A stretch of 64,000 nt of DNA. Source: Microbacterium sp. 2FI (GTDB lineage: Bacteria > Actinomycetota > Actinomycetes > Actinomycetales > Microbacteriaceae). This document shows, one piece after another, positions 38,190-46,087 of the stretch; the stretch's first letter is position 1; each line of letters starts with the position of its first letter. The position numbers were made by a program, and so were the translations under genes. The notes under the pieces are model-generated. The model made no database searches, was not told the origin of the DNA, and was given only the letters and a program-made list of their open reading frames with translations. The stretch lies in assembly GCF_005502885.1 (NCBI RefSeq), contig NZ_SCMR01000020.1, forward strand, positions 1 through 64,000. Direction: 5' to 3'.

Positions 38190-38235
38190 AAAACCCCCGC
38201 AGCTCCCTTGAAAACACTGGGATCGCGGGGGTTTT
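38190..38235. terminator. Hairpin terminator after tRNA-Ser
   Basis: AAAACCCCCGC (38190-38200) pairs with GCGGGGGTTTT (38225-38235) followed by more Ts; A-tract and T-tract make it work in both directions. First structure inside the element. Confidence 0.75.
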
Positions 38236-38439
38236 GCTTTGCCCGGAAACGGCCAGGTGTGAACAAAGTGTGAACAATCGCGTCCGGAACTGCAATGGAA
38301 CCCCGAGAACTCCCACTGAGACCACGAACTGGCATGGCCGTGTCAGAACGATTTGGCCGTGATGTGCAGCCGTCGACTGACCCTCTAGCATTGGGCTCGC
38401 TGGCGCGGTTGTGCGCAAGCGCGACCGACCGGGGAGCCC

Positions 38440-39105
38440 ATGGATCAGCCTTCGTCGCCACCAGGTTGGTATCCAGCGCCCCATGCGAACAATGAACTGC
38501 GCTACTGGGATGGTCAGAGTTGGGTGGTATCAAGTACGCCACCATCCGGCGTTTCTGGGCCGCCGACCCCTGAGAGGGGAGATGGTCAGAGACCCCAGGG
38601 GCGCGGCCATGGGGTGGGCTGGATTATCGGCACCGTCGCGGCGAGTTCGCTGGCGTTGATCATGTTGATCGTCGCGATTGCGGCGGCGTCCTCGGGTGGA
38701 GATTCAGCGCAATTGGAGGCAGATCTGTCTCGCGCTGAATCCGCGCTCATACCGCAGGAGGAGGTCGAGCGTCGAAACAGCGATCTTGATGCTCGCGAAG
38801 AGGCGCTCGCCCTGCGCGAAGCGGACGTGTCGGCCCGCGAGGCCGCGATCAGCGAAGTAGAAGCAATGGTCGCGCGAAATAGGTTTGGCGATGGGATCCA
38901 GATCGTTGGGAAGACGGTCGAAGCGGGGGTCTATCGAACCGACGACCCCGGCTTCTGTACCTGGTACCTCTACAGGTCAGGCTCCAACTACGAGGATGTG
39001 ATCAACAGCGGCTTCAGCAATGAGCCTGAGGAGGTCACTGTGGTGCTCGAAGCTGGTCAGGATTTCGACTCGTCAGGGTGCGGGACGTGGACGAAGGTCG
39101 GCTGA
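38440..39105 (+). CDS. DUF2510 protein with TM helix and coiled coil
   Basis: 221 aa. N-terminal DUF2510 motif PGWYPAPHANNELRYWDGQSW (about 8-28), Pro/Gly linker, one TM helix (about 62-84), a coiled coil with regularly spaced Glu/Arg (about 88-145), then a beta-rich extracytoplasmic domain with GKTVEAGVYRTDDPGFCTWY, two cysteines. Lower GC than the flanking core genes. Common actinobacterial surface-protein layout, role unknown. Confidence 0.8.
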   Translation: MDQPSSPPGWYPAPHANNELRYWDGQSWVVSSTPPSGVSGPPTPERGDGQRPQGRGHGVGWIIGTVAASSLALIMLIVAIAAASSGGDSAQLEADLSRAESALIPQEEVERRNSDLDAREEALALREADVSAREAAISEVEAMVARNRFGDGIQIVGKTVEAGVYRTDDPGFCTWYLYRSGSNYEDVINSGFSNEPEEVTVVLEAGQDFDSSGCGTWTKVG

Positions 39106-39154
39106 GCGCCCCATAGTCGGGCGCGGCGTCATCTGATTCCACAACCTGGTCGGC

Positions 39155-40261
39155 TTAGTGCTGGCCCCGGGCGTCACCGACGACTTCTTGGCGAGCCTTG
39201 CCCAGCGCAGTCGCCACGAGGTTCAGGTCGTCATCGAACAGATCGGTATAGGTGTCAAGGGTCATCGATGCGGAAGCGTGGCCCAGCATCCGTTGCACTG
39301 CCTTCACGTTCGCGCCGGCGCTGATCGCGAGACTCGCGGCCGTGTGGCGAAGATCGTGCGGTGAGACCTTGGGGAACTCGGGTTCCAGCCTCTGGGCCCG
39401 TCGTACCGCGGCGGCGAACCAGCCGTCGCGGGAGTTCGGCAACAGCATGTAGCGCTCGCCGTCGCCGAACAGCAGTGAGTCTGGACTCTTGCCGATGAGT
39501 TGGCCGCGGATCAGGTCCTCGAGGAAGTCGGGATATGGGACAGCGCGACTCACGTGGGACTTCGGCGTGCCGACATGCAGCGTTCCGTTGACCAGTACGG
39601 CGTTCTCCTGCACGTTCACGCGACGTCGGGCGAGATCGACGTTCCGAACGCGCAAGGCCGTGACCTCGCCCCAGCGAAGTCCGGTGTAGGCGAGGAAGTA
39701 CACCAGTGCCGGATGGGCAGATTGCTCTGCGAGCTCGTTTACCTGCGCGTGGCTCAGGTACATTCGCGCCTTCGGCTTCTTCTTCGGCAGCTTGACGCCG
39801 CGCGCCGGATTTTCGCGGAGGCGCCGGTCGCGGACGGCGATGTCGAGGAGCGACGCGAGGACGCCGTACGCGCGGATGACTGTCACGGCTCCGCGTTCGC
39901 GCGTCATCTCGGTGACCCATGCGCGCACTTCGCTGTGCCGCAATGTGCCGACCTCCCGCTGCCCCCACTTCGGCTGCACGTGGATCCGCCAGGCAGACTC
40001 GAGCGGATGCATGGCTGACGGCTTCAGCACCGCGGCCTGATCCTGCAGCCAGTCGACGGCGAGCTCGTTCACGGTGATGCGGGCATCGCTCGGATCCACG
40101 TAGTCGTTCTGGCTCTTCGAGATCTCGACGGAGGCGAGCCACAGCTCCGCAGCTCTTTTGGTCGTGAAGCCACGCTTGCCGGCTTGGGAGTTGTCGGGCT
40201 TCCGGTAGCGAGCGACGTACCGCTTTCCGTTGGGTGTCTGATACCCGTGGATGCTACCCAT
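39155..40261 (-). CDS. int: Tyrosine site-specific integrase
   Basis: 368 aa. Arm-binding N-terminus (AP2-like, residues 1-60 with KRYVARYRKPDNSQAGKRGF), core-binding SAM-like domain (about 65-155), catalytic domain with TGLRWGEVTALR (first Arg), HDLRHTAASLAI (His/Arg) and the nucleophile Tyr in ASMTLDTYTDLF (about 338). Intact. Drives integration at the tRNA-Ser 3' end. Overlaps the HTH gene upstream by 8 nt, so both are expressed together. Confidence 0.95.
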   Translation of the reverse strand: MGSIHGYQTPNGKRYVARYRKPDNSQAGKRGFTTKRAAELWLASVEISKSQNDYVDPSDARITVNELAVDWLQDQAAVLKPSAMHPLESAWRIHVQPKWGQREVGTLRHSEVRAWVTEMTRERGAVTVIRAYGVLASLLDIAVRDRRLRENPARGVKLPKKKPKARMYLSHAQVNELAEQSAHPALVYFLAYTGLRWGEVTALRVRNVDLARRRVNVQENAVLVNGTLHVGTPKSHVSRAVPYPDFLEDLIRGQLIGKSPDSLLFGDGERYMLLPNSRDGWFAAAVRRAQRLEPEFPKVSPHDLRHTAASLAISAGANVKAVQRMLGHASASMTLDTYTDLFDDDLNLVATALGKARQEVVGDARGQH

Positions 40262-40892
40262 CCGCCTGTCGGCCGACGATGTAGCTCATACCCTCGAGGC
40301 GCCCGGCGGCACGGGCGCGCTTGACCCAGTCCGATGCGGTGCGGTGCGGTACGCCGAGCTCGAGCTGGATCGCCTTCACCGGGGGCTGCCCTGACAGTGC
40401 AGCGGCGCCGTAGAGGAGTTCGATCACGTCCATGCGCTCGTCGCTCGATCCTCGGCGGGTGACCTGCTCCGCCATCCACGGCGGAATGATCTTGCCCTCG
40501 GCGGTTGTGAGCTGCGAGAGCGGGATCCACGTCGAGCTCGGATCGTCCTCGTCATCAAGCGTCATCGTGATGCAGTGGGGCGTCGCGGCCTGCAGGATCT
40601 GCTGGACGGCGACCTGCCGCAACGCGATGTTGTTGATCTCGACGCCGGCTCGAGTTGCGCGGTTGTTCACCTCGCTGACGAGGTAGCGCCCCTCGTCAGC
40701 GATGTAGCTCGCGCGAAGCGTCGTCTCGATGCCGGACTCGTCGTCTATCGCCGATGCGACAAATTCGGGGGCAATGCGGAGCGCGGTACCCACGGGGCGC
40801 GTGGCAGCTGCCGCTGTCATCTTCTTGCCTGCGGGTGTGCGCACGTCGACCTTCACCTCCTCAGTTTGTCCTACCGCGCTATTGATTCGCAT
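40254..40892 (-). CDS. HTH protein upstream of integrase
   Basis: 212 aa. The C-terminal 45 residues form a helix-turn-helix (VKAIQLELGVPHRTASDWVKRARAAGRLEG); the N-terminal 150 residues are an alpha/beta domain I do not recognise. Proteins of this kind sit just before the integrase in actinobacterial integrative elements and probably regulate excision or help recombination. A good promoter lies upstream (TTGCAT-N18-TACAGT). Confidence 0.8.
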   Translation of the reverse strand: MRINSAVGQTEEVKVDVRTPAGKKMTAAAATRPVGTALRIAPEFVASAIDDESGIETTLRASYIADEGRYLVSEVNNRATRAGVEINNIALRQVAVQQILQAATPHCITMTLDDEDDPSSTWIPLSQLTTAEGKIIPPWMAEQVTRRGSSDERMDVIELLYGAAALSGQPPVKAIQLELGVPHRTASDWVKRARAAGRLEGMSYIVGRQADG

Positions 40893-40904
40893 TACCTCTT
40901 GCTA

Positions 40905-40934
40905 ACTGTACTTCTTAGTGCTCTACTTATGCAA
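40905..40934 (-). promoter_or_regulatory. Promoter of the HTH-integrase operon
   Basis: Minus strand -35 TTGCAT (40929-40934), 18-bp spacer, -10 TACAGT (40905-40910), AGAGG ribosome binding site before the ATG. The best full sigma-70-type promoter in the window, in an AT-rich divergent region. Confidence 0.6.
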
Positions 40935-40967
40935 ATACAGGGTGTCGATATGCATACAGGAGGAGTC

Positions 40968-41189
40968 ATGACACGAGCGGCAACACCCCAGCAGCGCGAA
41001 CTCGAGCACACCTACCTGAGTCCCGAGCAGGTCTGCGAGAGGCTCCCCGGCATCACTCCGCACACGCTCGCGATGTGGCGCTATCGAGGACGCGGCCCGG
41101 CCTACCGAAAGCTGGGCCGCGTCGTCGTCTATCCACTCGACGAGCTGCAGGAGTGGCTGGATGCTGCGCCTGGCCACGCCGGGGCGTAG
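40968..41189 (+). CDS. Excisionase/AlpA-like HTH protein
   Basis: 73 aa winged-helix DNA-binding protein: YLSPEQVCERLPGITPHTLAMWRYRGRGPAYRKLGRVVVYPLDELQEWLDA is an almost canonical helix_turn_helix_17 / excisionase pattern, read in segments. ATG preceded by AGGAGG. Divergent from the integrase operon. Likely recombination directionality factor, though a transcription regulator role is possible. Confidence 0.85.
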   Translation: MTRAATPQQRELEHTYLSPEQVCERLPGITPHTLAMWRYRGRGPAYRKLGRVVVYPLDELQEWLDAAPGHAGA

Positions 41190-41191
41190 CT

Positions 41192-41503
41192 ATGAATCTG
41201 TTTGGCCATCTGCCCTCGGTGACTGTGTACACGACCGGCATCCGCTGCCAGCGCTGTCGGCTCACGCGCATCCGTCTCGAAGAACTCGGCGTCCCGTATC
41301 GCGAGATCGACCTCACCGACGACGCGAACCGGGCCGCGCGCGAGTTCGTGACCGACGACCTCGGCTACAGCGAAGCACCCGTCGTCGTAGTGGATGCCGA
41401 GCCTGAGAACCACTGGTCGGGGTTCCAGCCCGACCGCATCGATCGGCTTGCGGGTGGCGCGGTCGCGACTTCCCGTCGCGTTGAAGCGGCGGCTCGGCCA
41501 TGA
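41192..41503 (+). CDS. NrdH/glutaredoxin-like redoxin
   Basis: 103 aa thioredoxin fold with active site CQRC in VTVYTTGIRCQRCRLTRIRL (typical NrdH has CVQC), followed by VPYREIDLTDD and the cis-Pro strand SEAPVVVVD and the NrdH-like HWSGFQPDRI. Likely thiol reductant for an unknown partner; no ribonucleotide reductase gene in the window. Starts 2 nt after the excisionase gene and overlaps the next gene, so part of one operon. Confidence 0.85.
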   Translation: MNLFGHLPSVTVYTTGIRCQRCRLTRIRLEELGVPYREIDLTDDANRAAREFVTDDLGYSEAPVVVVDAEPENHWSGFQPDRIDRLAGGAVATSRRVEAAARP

Positions 41504-42582
41504 GTGACGAGAAGCCGCGCCAATCCCGCGCTGAGCTGCCGGCATCCGGTGATCCACGCGCCTCGCATGAGCGCGTCGCGAGACCGCCTGCCAACCCTGA
41601 GCGCGAAACCGCGCGCGCGTGGCGGGAGCGCAATGCCGAGCACGTGCGCGAGTACAAGCGAGCGTGGCGCGAGCAGAACGCGAAACGCATCGCCGAGTAT
41701 CGAAAGGCATACCGAGCAGAGCGCCTGGAGGAGATCCGCGAGAAGGGTCGAGAGAGCGAGCGCGCTCGCCATGCGCGACTCAAGGCCGAGGCCGAGCGTC
41801 GCGAGCAGAAGCGTGCACGGGCTCGGGAGTGGTACGCCGACAATCGAGAGCGCCATCTCGAGGCGCAGCGGCAGTATCGGGCGGCGCAGCGCGCCAAGGA
41901 TCCCGATGCGTATCGCGAGAGCAAGCGTGAGCGGAACAAGCGCTGGCGCGAGCGTCACCGAGACGAGTACAACGCGAAGCATCGCGAGGAGCATCGCGAG
42001 AACCCGGATACGAAGCGTGTCGCCGCCGAGCGCTACTACGCGAACAACGCGGAGAAGGTGAAGGCGAAGCGGCGGGAGCGGTATGCCGCGAACAAGGACA
42101 AGGAGCTTGCGCGCCAGCGTGTCTGGCGTGAGCGAGAGAAGCGACGCATCGAGGCAGGCCTTCCCCCGCGTCGTGTGCACCGGGTGACCGCCGATGAACG
42201 GAGGACGAATCGCGACGCCGCCGACGCGTTCTTCGCTCACGCCTACACGCCAGAGCAGGTTGAGGCCATCAAGAGTGCGTACCGCACGGACCCCGGCCAG
42301 CTCGCACGCTTCACGCGGTCGAGTCTTCGTGCTCGCGCCCGTGCGCACCAGAAGGGAGACGTCACCATGCGCGACCGATTCGAGCGATCTGCGGATCGCC
42401 AGGCTGAGCTCGCACGCGCCGCTGCCCGATCGGCGAAGGAGCTCGAGAACGCGCGTCTGGATGCAATCGCGCGCGAGATCAACGACCGACTCCGCACCCA
42501 GCCTCGGCGGCGTATCGCGCAGATCGATCCGTCAGCTCCATATGTCGGGCCTGAACCGTCGCGAGGAGGCATGGGACTATGA
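41500..42582 (+). CDS. Repetitive, highly charged helical protein
   Basis: 360 aa made largely of Arg, Glu, Ala and Lys. Residues about 37-215 consist of diverged 15-18 residue repeats of the form (W/Y)RExNAExxxEYxRxYR, for example WREQNAKRIAEYRKAYR and YYANNAEKVKAKRRERY. Then a short globular or helical region (THRVTADERRTNRDAA-like, 230-290) and a final coiled coil. Strongly basic, so nucleic-acid binding is plausible. Similar repeats occur in phage and mobile-element proteins of unknown function. ATGA overlaps with both neighbours. Confidence 0.75.
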   Translation: MSDEKPRQSRAELPASGDPRASHERVARPPANPERETARAWRERNAEHVREYKRAWREQNAKRIAEYRKAYRAERLEEIREKGRESERARHARLKAEAERREQKRARAREWYADNRERHLEAQRQYRAAQRAKDPDAYRESKRERNKRWRERHRDEYNAKHREEHRENPDTKRVAAERYYANNAEKVKAKRRERYAANKDKELARQRVWREREKRRIEAGLPPRRVHRVTADERRTNRDAADAFFAHAYTPEQVEAIKSAYRTDPGQLARFTRSSLRARARAHQKGDVTMRDRFERSADRQAELARAAARSAKELENARLDAIAREINDRLRTQPRRRIAQIDPSAPYVGPEPSRGGMGL

Positions 42583-42863
42583 CACTCGACACGACCAAGG
42601 AGGCCGGCATGTTCGATCGATCGGATGCCGAGGCGGTGATCTTCCACGCCGCCATCGTCGCGTTCACTTACTACCCCGACAAGCACCTCGACGAGCCTGG
42701 CTACACGCTCGACGAGGACCTCGAGTGGTGCGCGGGGACGATGACGGACTTGCCGGCGGGAACGCGGCAAGAGTTGGTCGACGAGATTCGGATGCTTGCT
42801 GCCGAGCCCACGCGGGATCGGCAGGGATTCATCAAGAAGGTTCTGAGTCTCGTCCACGATTGA
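42579..42863 (+). CDS. Small acidic protein of the excisionase operon
   Basis: 94 aa, acidic, helical, one Cys, no TM. Segments AAIVAFTYYPDKHLDEPGYTLDEDLEWC and LPAGTRQELVDEIRMLAAEP. No family recognised. Overlaps the repetitive-protein gene by 4 nt and ends the four-gene operon. Confidence 0.7.
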   Translation: MTLDTTKEAGMFDRSDAEAVIFHAAIVAFTYYPDKHLDEPGYTLDEDLEWCAGTMTDLPAGTRQELVDEIRMLAAEPTRDRQGFIKKVLSLVHD

Positions 42864-43313
42864 CAGGGCGGCGCGGCGGTTACGAGGTTGCGTGGCGGGT
42901 GCGCCGGCGACCGGTGGCTAGGCGCGGTAGTGGTCCCGGCTTCGTGCCTGTGATCGAACCGGTGATACGGACGTCACGACGCCAGGATCCATGGGGTGCC
43001 CGCCATCGCGACGGCGGTCGTGCGGTGAGCCACCGCCATGCGGGCGGCTCAGCGAGCAAAGCCTGGAACAAAGGTGTGCGCGCACAGTCCATAAGACATC
43101 GCCCCGCAATCGCGGCAAGGAACGAGAACCTTCGTTCGGCTGCTGCTCGGTTGAGCCACCCGCGATGCCGTTGCAGGGCTTCCACCACCGGGGGCGGACC
43201 ACTTGCGCAGGTGAAGCCCCAATAGGATCGCGTTGTGCACGCCTCCGCCCGTAGAATGCCGAGTCGGCCATTCGTGGTGCGTGGCGCCCGGACGACGAGC
43301 TGTGGAGAGTCGG
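42864..43313. other. 450-bp non-coding region before the defence operon
   Basis: No gene with normal codon use on either strand; the only frames are low-complexity shadows. A possible -10 TAGAAT is at 43252-43257, which would start an RNA near 43264 and give a leader of about 106 nt for the methyltransferase. No strong hairpin seen. Probably the promoter and regulatory region of the operon that follows. Confidence 0.4.
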
Positions 43314-43382
43314 ATGAGCTCGATGTTCGACGCCCCTGATGAGATCTCGACCGTGAAAGCAGAACATCCATGGCGAGGCTGA
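43314..43382 (+). CDS. 22-aa leader peptide overlapping the methyltransferase start
   Basis: ATG preceded by GGAGAG at good spacing; encodes MSSMFDAPDEISTVKAEHPW and two more residues, and stops 12 nt inside the methyltransferase gene in another frame. The methyltransferase ATG has no ribosome binding site of its own, so translation may depend on reading this small frame first. Could be chance. Confidence 0.4.
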   Translation: MSSMFDAPDEISTVKAEHPWRG

Positions 43383-46087
43383 ACCTGAAAGCCGTCCAGG
43401 AGCGCGTCGCTCCTCTCGGGGGCCGCGAATCGTATGACCGTGGGTTCATCTTCGACTTGCTGCTCGCGTACGGGAAGCCACAGGCGAACGTCACGCGACT
43501 GCGGAAGGGCTCGCTTAGCGTCGCCGACCAAAAGGCGACCGAGGTTGCGCAGAAGAACGTCGTCTATTTCAAGGAAACGAAGGACGATCCACTCGGCGTG
43601 ATCGACGAGCTCAAGAGCTCCCCCACAGTGGTCCGGTACAACACGCGGTTCGTGATCGTCACCGACTACGACCAGCTGCTCGCCGTCGACACCAAGACCG
43701 GCGAGAACCTGATGATCCCGATCCGGGACATCGACCAGCACTTCACATTCTTCCTGCCTTGGGCTGGCATGGAGAAGGCACAGTACGTTGCCGAAGCTCA
43801 TGCTGACGTGAAAGCCGCCGAGCGCATGGGCAAGCTCTTCGACGAACTGCTCGCCGCCAACCCGGGTCTGTTGGAGCTTCCGAACGGCCGGCACGCGCTC
43901 AACATCTTCTTCACGCGGCTGCTGTTCTGCTTCTTTGCTGAGGACACCGGCATTTTCGAGGAGAGTCAGTTCACGAACGCCGTTGGATCGCACACCCAGT
44001 CCGACGGATCGGACGTCGCCGAGTTCCTCTTCGATCTATTCACAGCGCTGGACACAGAGAAGCCGGAGGATAAGCCGAAGCACCTCGCGGGGTTCCCGTA
44101 TGTGAACGGCCGGCTCTTCACGATGGAGACCGACCACATTGTGCCGGCGTTCACGAAGAAGGCCCGCGACCTGCTGATCGAGTCGGGCACACTCATCTGG
44201 CGCGAGATCAACCCCGACATCTTCGGGTCGATGTTTCAGGCGATCGTCACGCCCGGCAAGCGGTCGGACCTCGGTCAGCACTACACCTCGGTACCGAACA
44301 TCCTCAAGACGATCGAGCCGCTGTTCCTCGACAGACTCAAGGAGGAACTCGACGCTAGGTACGACTCGGCTAAGAGGCTCGAAGCGCTATTGACACGGAT
44401 CAGCGAGATCAGGGTCTTCGACCCCGCCTGCGGCTCGGGCAACTTCCTCATCATTGCTTACAAAGAGCTTCGGCGCCTGGAGCACGCAATTCTCGAGCGG
44501 CTCGCCGAACTCGATCCCCGTTATCAGGTGCTGTACGCGGTGTCCAAGATCAACATCGAGAACTTCTACGGCATCGAGATCGACGACTTCGCCGTCGAGG
44601 TCGCGATCCTCTCGCTGTGGATAGCGAAGCACCAAATGAACGCTGAGTTCAAGGCGAAGTTCAACCTCTCAATCCCACTCATCCCACTCAAGGAGACCGG
44701 CCAGATCCAGGCGGGCAACGCTGCTCGCCTCGACTGGAACGCCGTTTGCCCGAACGATGGCAGCGAGATCTACTTGATCGGGAACCCACCGTACAAGGGC
44801 GCGAAGGCCCAGACACCGGAGATGAAGGCTGACTTCCCGTTCGTGTTCGGAAAGCGGCCCTTCAATCGAAACCTGGATTACATCGCCCTCTGGTTCGTCA
44901 AAGGTGCGGACTACATCGAGGGGACACGGGCCGAGCTAGCGTTCGTCACGACGAATTCGGTTTCACAGGGCGAGCACGTAGGACTGATGTTCCCGATGAT
45001 CTTCGCCAAGGGGATCGAGATCGGGTACGCCTATACGTCCTTCAAGTGGGAGAACAACGCCAAGCGCAACGCGGGCGTTACTGTCGCCGTCATCAGCCTG
45101 CGCAATGCCTCCGCGTCGCCGAAGTACGTGTATTCCGATGACCTCCGGATCGCAGCCACGAATATCAACGGATACCTAACGGATGGCGCCGATGTCGTGA
45201 TGCAGCGACGTGCGAAGCCTCTGGGTGCGCCGCGTCCAGAGATGGTCTTCGGGTCGATGCCGCGTGATGGCGGCGGGCTCATTCTGTCTCGCGACGAGCG
45301 CCGACAGATGATCGCATCTGACCCGAGCAGCGAGCAATTTGTTAAGCGCTACATCGGCTCCTCGGAGTTCATCAACGATGGGGAGCGATATTGCCTGTGG
45401 ATTCCTGACGAACTGGCGGATGTGGCCAAGGCGATCCCAGCAATCAAAGCTCGCCTGGAAAAGGTTGCAGCGGAACGGGCCAAGAGCAAGGCAAGCAGTA
45501 CGGCGGCTTTCGCGGCGCAGCCCCATCGGTTCGTCCAGATCAGCTACAAGCCGACTAACTCGATCATCGTCCCGAGCATCTCCTCGGAGCGGCGCGACTA
45601 CATCCCGATGGGTTACCTCGGCCCCGATGTCGTCATCTCCAATAAAGGATTCGCCGTATACGACGCTGAGCCGTGGACATTCGCGCTCCTCACGTCGCGG
45701 ATGCACATGGCCTGGGTGAACTCCGTGTCAGGTCGTATGGAGATGCGGTATCAGTACTCGAACACGATCGTCTACAACAACTTTCCCGTGCCACAGTTAA
45801 GCGACGAAGTGAAGGAGCAGCTCGCCGTCGCGGCGCTCCGGGTACTCGACGTGCGGGAGTACCACTGCGAGAGGACCCTCGCTCAGCTCTATGACCCGGA
45901 CCTGATGCCGGATGACCTTCGCCGCGCACACGCGCACGTCGACGCCCTGGTCGACTCGATCTATTCAAAGCGCGGCTATGAGACTGACGAGCAGCGACTG
46001 TCCGACCTGTTCGCGATGCACGAGGCCATGACTGCTGCGGAGGCCGCCCGGATCCCGGCAAGGAAGACGCGGGGTGTGCGGAAGTGA
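43370..46087 (+). CDS. MmeI-like class I DNA adenine methyltransferase
   Basis: 905 aa. Middle SAM-dependent N6-adenine methyltransferase core with motif I FDPACGSGNFL (about 351) and catalytic motif IV GNPPY (about 472), preceded by the MmeI-family helical spacer (AAERMGKLFDELL, FFTRLLFCFFAEDTGIF) and followed by a target recognition domain and MmeI C-terminal helices. The N-terminal 150 residues have the place of the PD-ExK nuclease of MmeI but I see no ExK motif (the corresponding strand reads VVYFKET). So it is probably modification plus recognition only, with cleavage done by downstream partners. Stop overlaps the helicase start (GTGA). Confidence 0.88.
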   Translation: MARLNLKAVQERVAPLGGRESYDRGFIFDLLLAYGKPQANVTRLRKGSLSVADQKATEVAQKNVVYFKETKDDPLGVIDELKSSPTVVRYNTRFVIVTDYDQLLAVDTKTGENLMIPIRDIDQHFTFFLPWAGMEKAQYVAEAHADVKAAERMGKLFDELLAANPGLLELPNGRHALNIFFTRLLFCFFAEDTGIFEESQFTNAVGSHTQSDGSDVAEFLFDLFTALDTEKPEDKPKHLAGFPYVNGRLFTMETDHIVPAFTKKARDLLIESGTLIWREINPDIFGSMFQAIVTPGKRSDLGQHYTSVPNILKTIEPLFLDRLKEELDARYDSAKRLEALLTRISEIRVFDPACGSGNFLIIAYKELRRLEHAILERLAELDPRYQVLYAVSKINIENFYGIEIDDFAVEVAILSLWIAKHQMNAEFKAKFNLSIPLIPLKETGQIQAGNAARLDWNAVCPNDGSEIYLIGNPPYKGAKAQTPEMKADFPFVFGKRPFNRNLDYIALWFVKGADYIEGTRAELAFVTTNSVSQGEHVGLMFPMIFAKGIEIGYAYTSFKWENNAKRNAGVTVAVISLRNASASPKYVYSDDLRIAATNINGYLTDGADVVMQRRAKPLGAPRPEMVFGSMPRDGGGLILSRDERRQMIASDPSSEQFVKRYIGSSEFINDGERYCLWIPDELADVAKAIPAIKARLEKVAAERAKSKASSTAAFAAQPHRFVQISYKPTNSIIVPSISSERRDYIPMGYLGPDVVISNKGFAVYDAEPWTFALLTSRMHMAWVNSVSGRMEMRYQYSNTIVYNNFPVPQLSDEVKEQLAVAALRVLDVREYHCERTLAQLYDPDLMPDDLRRAHAHVDALVDSIYSKRGYETDEQRLSDLFAMHEAMTAAEAARIPARKTRGVRK

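Noticed and set aside
42864..43313. Possible gene upstream of the methyltransferase
   Set aside because: Frames on both strands lack normal codon use and start signals.
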